Assembly (NCBI GenBank): GCA_023392595.1
Contig: JAEVYU010000056.1
Coordinates: 1-64,000, forward strand
DNA: 64,000 nt
Source of the DNA: Bacillota bacterium
GTDB lineage: Bacteria > Bacillota > UBA4882 > UBA8346
Direction: 5' to 3'
A program made the position numbers and the translations under genes. The notes under the pieces were generated by a model. That model was not told the DNA's origin and did not search any database. It saw only the letters and a program-made list of their open reading frames with translations. Numbering within the stretch: position 1 is the first letter of the stretch; each line of letters begins with the position of its first letter. This document shows positions 61,903-64,000 of the stretch, one piece after another.

Positions 61903-61965
61903 AAATAGTAATATTTTTAGATGTTTTTCTAAGCGGGCATGGTATGAAGATAAAAATAGTAATAT
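61903..61965. promoter_or_regulatory. Pair of AAATAGTAATAT repeats upstream of the GH2 promoter
   Basis: The 12-mer AAATAGTAATAT occurs at 61903–61914 and 61954–61965, same orientation, 51 bp apart (about five turns), both upstream of the −35 box. Direct repeats upstream of a promoter are the usual arrangement for AraC-type activators; the divergent regulator at 62476 is the candidate. Confidence 0.55.
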
Positions 61966-62475
61966 GTATTGCAAATTAAATTTTCGTTACCAATGAATAC
62001 ATCCAAATATTTTACTGGATCCGATTTTTAAAACCGTTTAAAGACAAGCTTTTATTCGATGACCTTTCATGAAAAGCCAAATAAATTACTAATGGTCCGG
62101 TGCAAAAGTATCCCAGTAGCTTTTTTCAAAATGATATTTTATAATGGTGATATCGTAACCATTATGAAACATATCCATCAACAACATGATAGCCATGAGG
62201 ATGATTTCTCCCTTCCGCGATCAGGCCAGTTTGCCTGGTGCCTTTTCATAGCTTTATAAGGTTAGACGGATCCCCCGTATGAATCTCTGACTCTTTAATG
62301 CCATTGAGCCTGGGCAATCTAATTTTTAATCTTTAGTGATCACGAATCCACTGGTTTCTTATATGAGCCATTCAAGGTGCCGGTTTCCGCCGCCATACTC
62401 CTTGGATTTCTGGCAGTTCACTGAAATGGCATTTGGTAAACACCTATTATTTTATAATCAGGGAGATGAAACACG

Positions 62476-63396
62476 GTGGTTTCTTATAAGGTGAACATCG
62501 ATGAAACAAAAATGACGGATATTCTGAATTTGCTTTCAAAAGCCGTAGGGTATCCGCTATTGTTTTATGGCTTTGAATCCAAGCAATGGATATGCGCATC
62601 GAAGCGAAACCGTCCTTTTTGTCACATTTTAGAACGGAACCCACTCACCAACAAATACTGCTGCATATGTGACGACAAAGCCCACGAGCGCTGTACAAAA
62701 ACGGAGAATCCTTTTGCATACTATTGTCACGCAGGATTATTGGAAATCGTCTGTCCGGTATATTTTGAAAAAATTTATGTAGGGTTCTTGGTAATCGGAC
62801 AATTCCGGACCCGGGAACGCTCTTTTAATAAGGACTATATTCAACAATTGGCTTCGGCGTGTGAAATAGATTCCCATATCTTGATTCAGAAATACCGTTC
62901 CCACTCGATTTTAAGTGCAGATGCAGTGGAAGGTTTAAAGTTATTGGAGTTAATGTGCGCTAAACATATGGTCGATTCGGGGGTTTTTTCCCTGAACGAA
63001 CACGAAATGATTAAAAAAATAGAATCCTATATTCAGGAAAATATTCACCACTCTCCGACCTTGGATGAAATTGCGGAGCATGTATATTTGAACTCGTCCT
63101 ATCTCAGCTTTATCTATAAAAATATTACCGGAAAAAACGTATCCACTTATATCCAACAGCAAAAGATCAGTACGGCTTGCTTTTTAATCCGGACCACCGA
63201 TATGCCGTTTATTGAGGTTGCCAAGGCGACCGGATTCCATGATGCCAATTATTTTACGAAGGTATTTAAGAAAGAAACATCCTTGACACCCAGTCAATAT
63301 AAGCGGAAATGGAAATCCGGCGAACTGCTTGTAGAGAACTGGAATGAAAACCCATCTACGGCTTGGAAGACCCCCAACGAGGCGGCGGCCTTATAA
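62476..63396 (+). CDS. AraC-family regulator with PocR-type sensor domain
   Basis: 306 residues. The N-terminal PocR domain has a cysteine-rich motif NKYCCICDDKAHERC (about residues 59–73), YYCHAGLLEIVCPVYF and VGFLVIGQFR. The C-terminal AraC DNA-binding part includes LDEIAEHVYLNSSYLSFIYK and FIEVAKATGFHDANYFTKVF. Family knowledge: PocR domains bind small hydrocarbons or sugars. Start is GTG with GGGAG upstream. Likely activator of the divergent GH2–permease unit. Confidence 0.92.
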   Translation: MVSYKVNIDETKMTDILNLLSKAVGYPLLFYGFESKQWICASKRNRPFCHILERNPLTNKYCCICDDKAHERCTKTENPFAYYCHAGLLEIVCPVYFEKIYVGFLVIGQFRTRERSFNKDYIQQLASACEIDSHILIQKYRSHSILSADAVEGLKLLELMCAKHMVDSGVFSLNEHEMIKKIESYIQENIHHSPTLDEIAEHVYLNSSYLSFIYKNITGKNVSTYIQQQKISTACFLIRTTDMPFIEVAKATGFHDANYFTKVFKKETSLTPSQYKRKWKSGELLVENWNENPSTAWKTPNEAAAL

Positions 63397-63503
63397 AGCC
63401 GCGCCACAGGACCCGCCCCATAGTTTGCCGATGTGGAATGTATCGTCCAGTGATTGGTTTGTGAAAGGGTGTCGCTGCGATCATTTGATGAAAGGGACTA
63501 TCT

Positions 63504-63558
63504 AGTAGAGCGTATCGTAAATAAATGGTAATCAGAAATGGGGAAGATACGCTCTACT
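63504..63558. repeat. Perfect 13-bp inverted repeat
   Basis: AGTAGAGCGTATC (63504–63516) and GATACGCTCTACT (63546–63558), 29-nt loop, no T-run on either side. It may be a large operator, a mobile-element remnant or an RNA hairpin. Confidence 0.7.
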
Positions 63559-63583
63559 TAAGTAAAACTTTCACAATCATTGA

Positions 63584-63604
63584 GTGCGCGTGCGTGCGCA
63601 CGCG
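63584..63604. repeat. 21-bp alternating purine–pyrimidine tract
   Basis: Strict alternation from 63584 to 63604 with an embedded 12-bp palindrome GCGTGCGCACGC. Surroundings are AT-rich. Similar in kind to the tract at 41285–41303. Confidence 0.7.
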
Positions 63605-63850
63605 AGTTATTTAGAGAACGTTTTACTAGGGAGGCAGTGTTCGGCAATATGGGGTAGAAAATTAACAAAAAAGGCTCCGAGGGATCCACTTTAACGCTGG
63701 GGAACGCTCCAATATTTTGAAAATGTTGATGTTAACGTTGTTAATCTTCAAAACACGGCCAATATGATATGGCAACTGTACAATAAAAAAAGCAGTAAAC
63801 TAAGTCCAAAAGGTTTGATTGTAATCTTAACGAACGACTCCGCATAGATT

Positions 63851-64000
63851 TTACTGCCCAATATCAAATTTTCCGGTGCTTTTATTTTTCTCTCCATCTG
63901 GAAAATGCACCCAGGGCATCTCCGCCTTCTTCCCCAATCGCTTTGCGATCAAAAATAAGCCGCCATCTGCAAAAAATCGGCGATGCCGGATTGATTGCCA
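63851..64000 (-). CDS. Possible 3' end of a gene cut by the window edge
   Basis: A minus-strand frame stays open from the window end to TAA at 63851–63853 (49 codons). It contains FFADGGLFLIAKRLGKKAEM and ends GKFDIGQ, which looks like protein but fits no family I recognise. An overlapping frame (ATG near 63895 to a stop near 63745, about 50 codons, hydrophobic end) is a weaker alternative. Confidence 0.35.
   Translation of the reverse strand, partial: WQSIRHRRFFADGGLFLIAKRLGKKAEMPWVHFPDGEKNKSTGKFDIGQ

Larger units (their letters stand above)
61793..62475. other. Divergent control region between GH2 and the PocR–AraC regulator
   Basis: About 680 nt without an accepted gene. Contents listed separately are the GH2 promoter and two direct repeats. 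An open frame at 62059–62259 lacks a binding site. The unusual length leaves room for further control elements near the regulator start. Confidence 0.5.
63397..63850. other. Gene-poor region with inverted repeats
   Basis: No accepted gene. Contains the 13-bp inverted repeat and the alternating purine–pyrimidine tract listed below. The tract is itself bracketed by AGTAAAAC (63561–63568) and GTTTTACT in inverted order (about 63620–63627). A GCGGC/GCCGC hairpin without T-run sits at the regulator's 3' end. Confidence 0.45.

Noticed and set aside
62059..62259. Open frame in the GH2/regulator gap
   Set aside because: No binding site or family; sits in a probable control region.

Overview
The window looks like chromosomal DNA of a spore-forming, Gram-positive-type bacterium of the Bacillota, possibly one of the deep or under-described lineages. 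The evidence is the prkA–yhbH–spoVR cluster, an AbrB/SpoVT regulator with a C-terminal zinc ribbon, a CBO0543-type membrane protein, strong AGGAGG-type ribosome binding sites, many TTG/GTG starts and dense intrinsic terminators. I cannot name the species. I see no rRNA, tRNA, CRISPR array, prophage or complete insertion sequence.

Left part (0.3–13.2 kb): a divergent carbohydrate locus. The minus-strand arm runs from a TIM-barrel sugar epimerase through a zinc alcohol dehydrogenase and an Old Yellow Enzyme-type flavoprotein to an RbsBAC-like sugar ABC importer. The plus-strand arm encodes a PfkB kinase, a class II aldolase, a DeoR regulator, a RhaB-like FGGY kinase, an AlsE-like 3-epimerase and a PHP phosphoesterase. 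Two well-formed promoters with operator-like repeats lie between the arms. The parts suggest import, oxidation or epimerisation to a ketose, phosphorylation and aldol cleavage of an unusual sugar or polyol. The substrate is not readable from sequence.

13–25 kb: an alpha/beta hydrolase, a MATE transporter, an AraC regulator, a yybP-ykoY (Mn2+) riboswitch with terminator controlling a UPF0016 manganese exporter, peptide deformylase, a NitT/TauT-type ABC importer, a chemoreceptor, an RDD protein, a 30-residue membrane peptide and an orphan NarL-type regulator. 26–35 kb: the sporulation-associated spoVR–yhbH–prkA operon, phosphoglycerate mutase, an Xre repressor with paired operators, and an operon of uncharacterised small genes including two that encode fewer than 50 residues.

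35–48 kb: a five-gene oligopeptide ABC importer, mutY, an M23 peptidase, and a second NitT/TauT-like ABC importer whose leader is an FMN riboswitch with its own terminator and promoter. This is a strong candidate flavin importer (RibXY-like). 48–64 kb: a YbaK-like deacylase, an RND pump with its adaptor, a histidine phosphatase, small genes followed by a homologous terminator family, a gene for a short Cys/Arg/Pro/Trp-rich peptide with an acidic N-terminus, Fur and AbrB/SpoVT regulators, a decayed LysM gene, an amino acid permease, and a GH2 glycosidase divergent from a PocR–AraC regulator.

The most notable points are the oxidoreductase-containing sugar locus, the FMN-riboswitch ABC importer, the small peptide gene at 55902, the small-gene operon at 34.2–35.4 kb, a MITE-like palindromic repeat present twice, and several precisely spaced operator-like repeats. 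All functional assignments rest on reading the protein and nucleotide sequences by eye; no database search was run.
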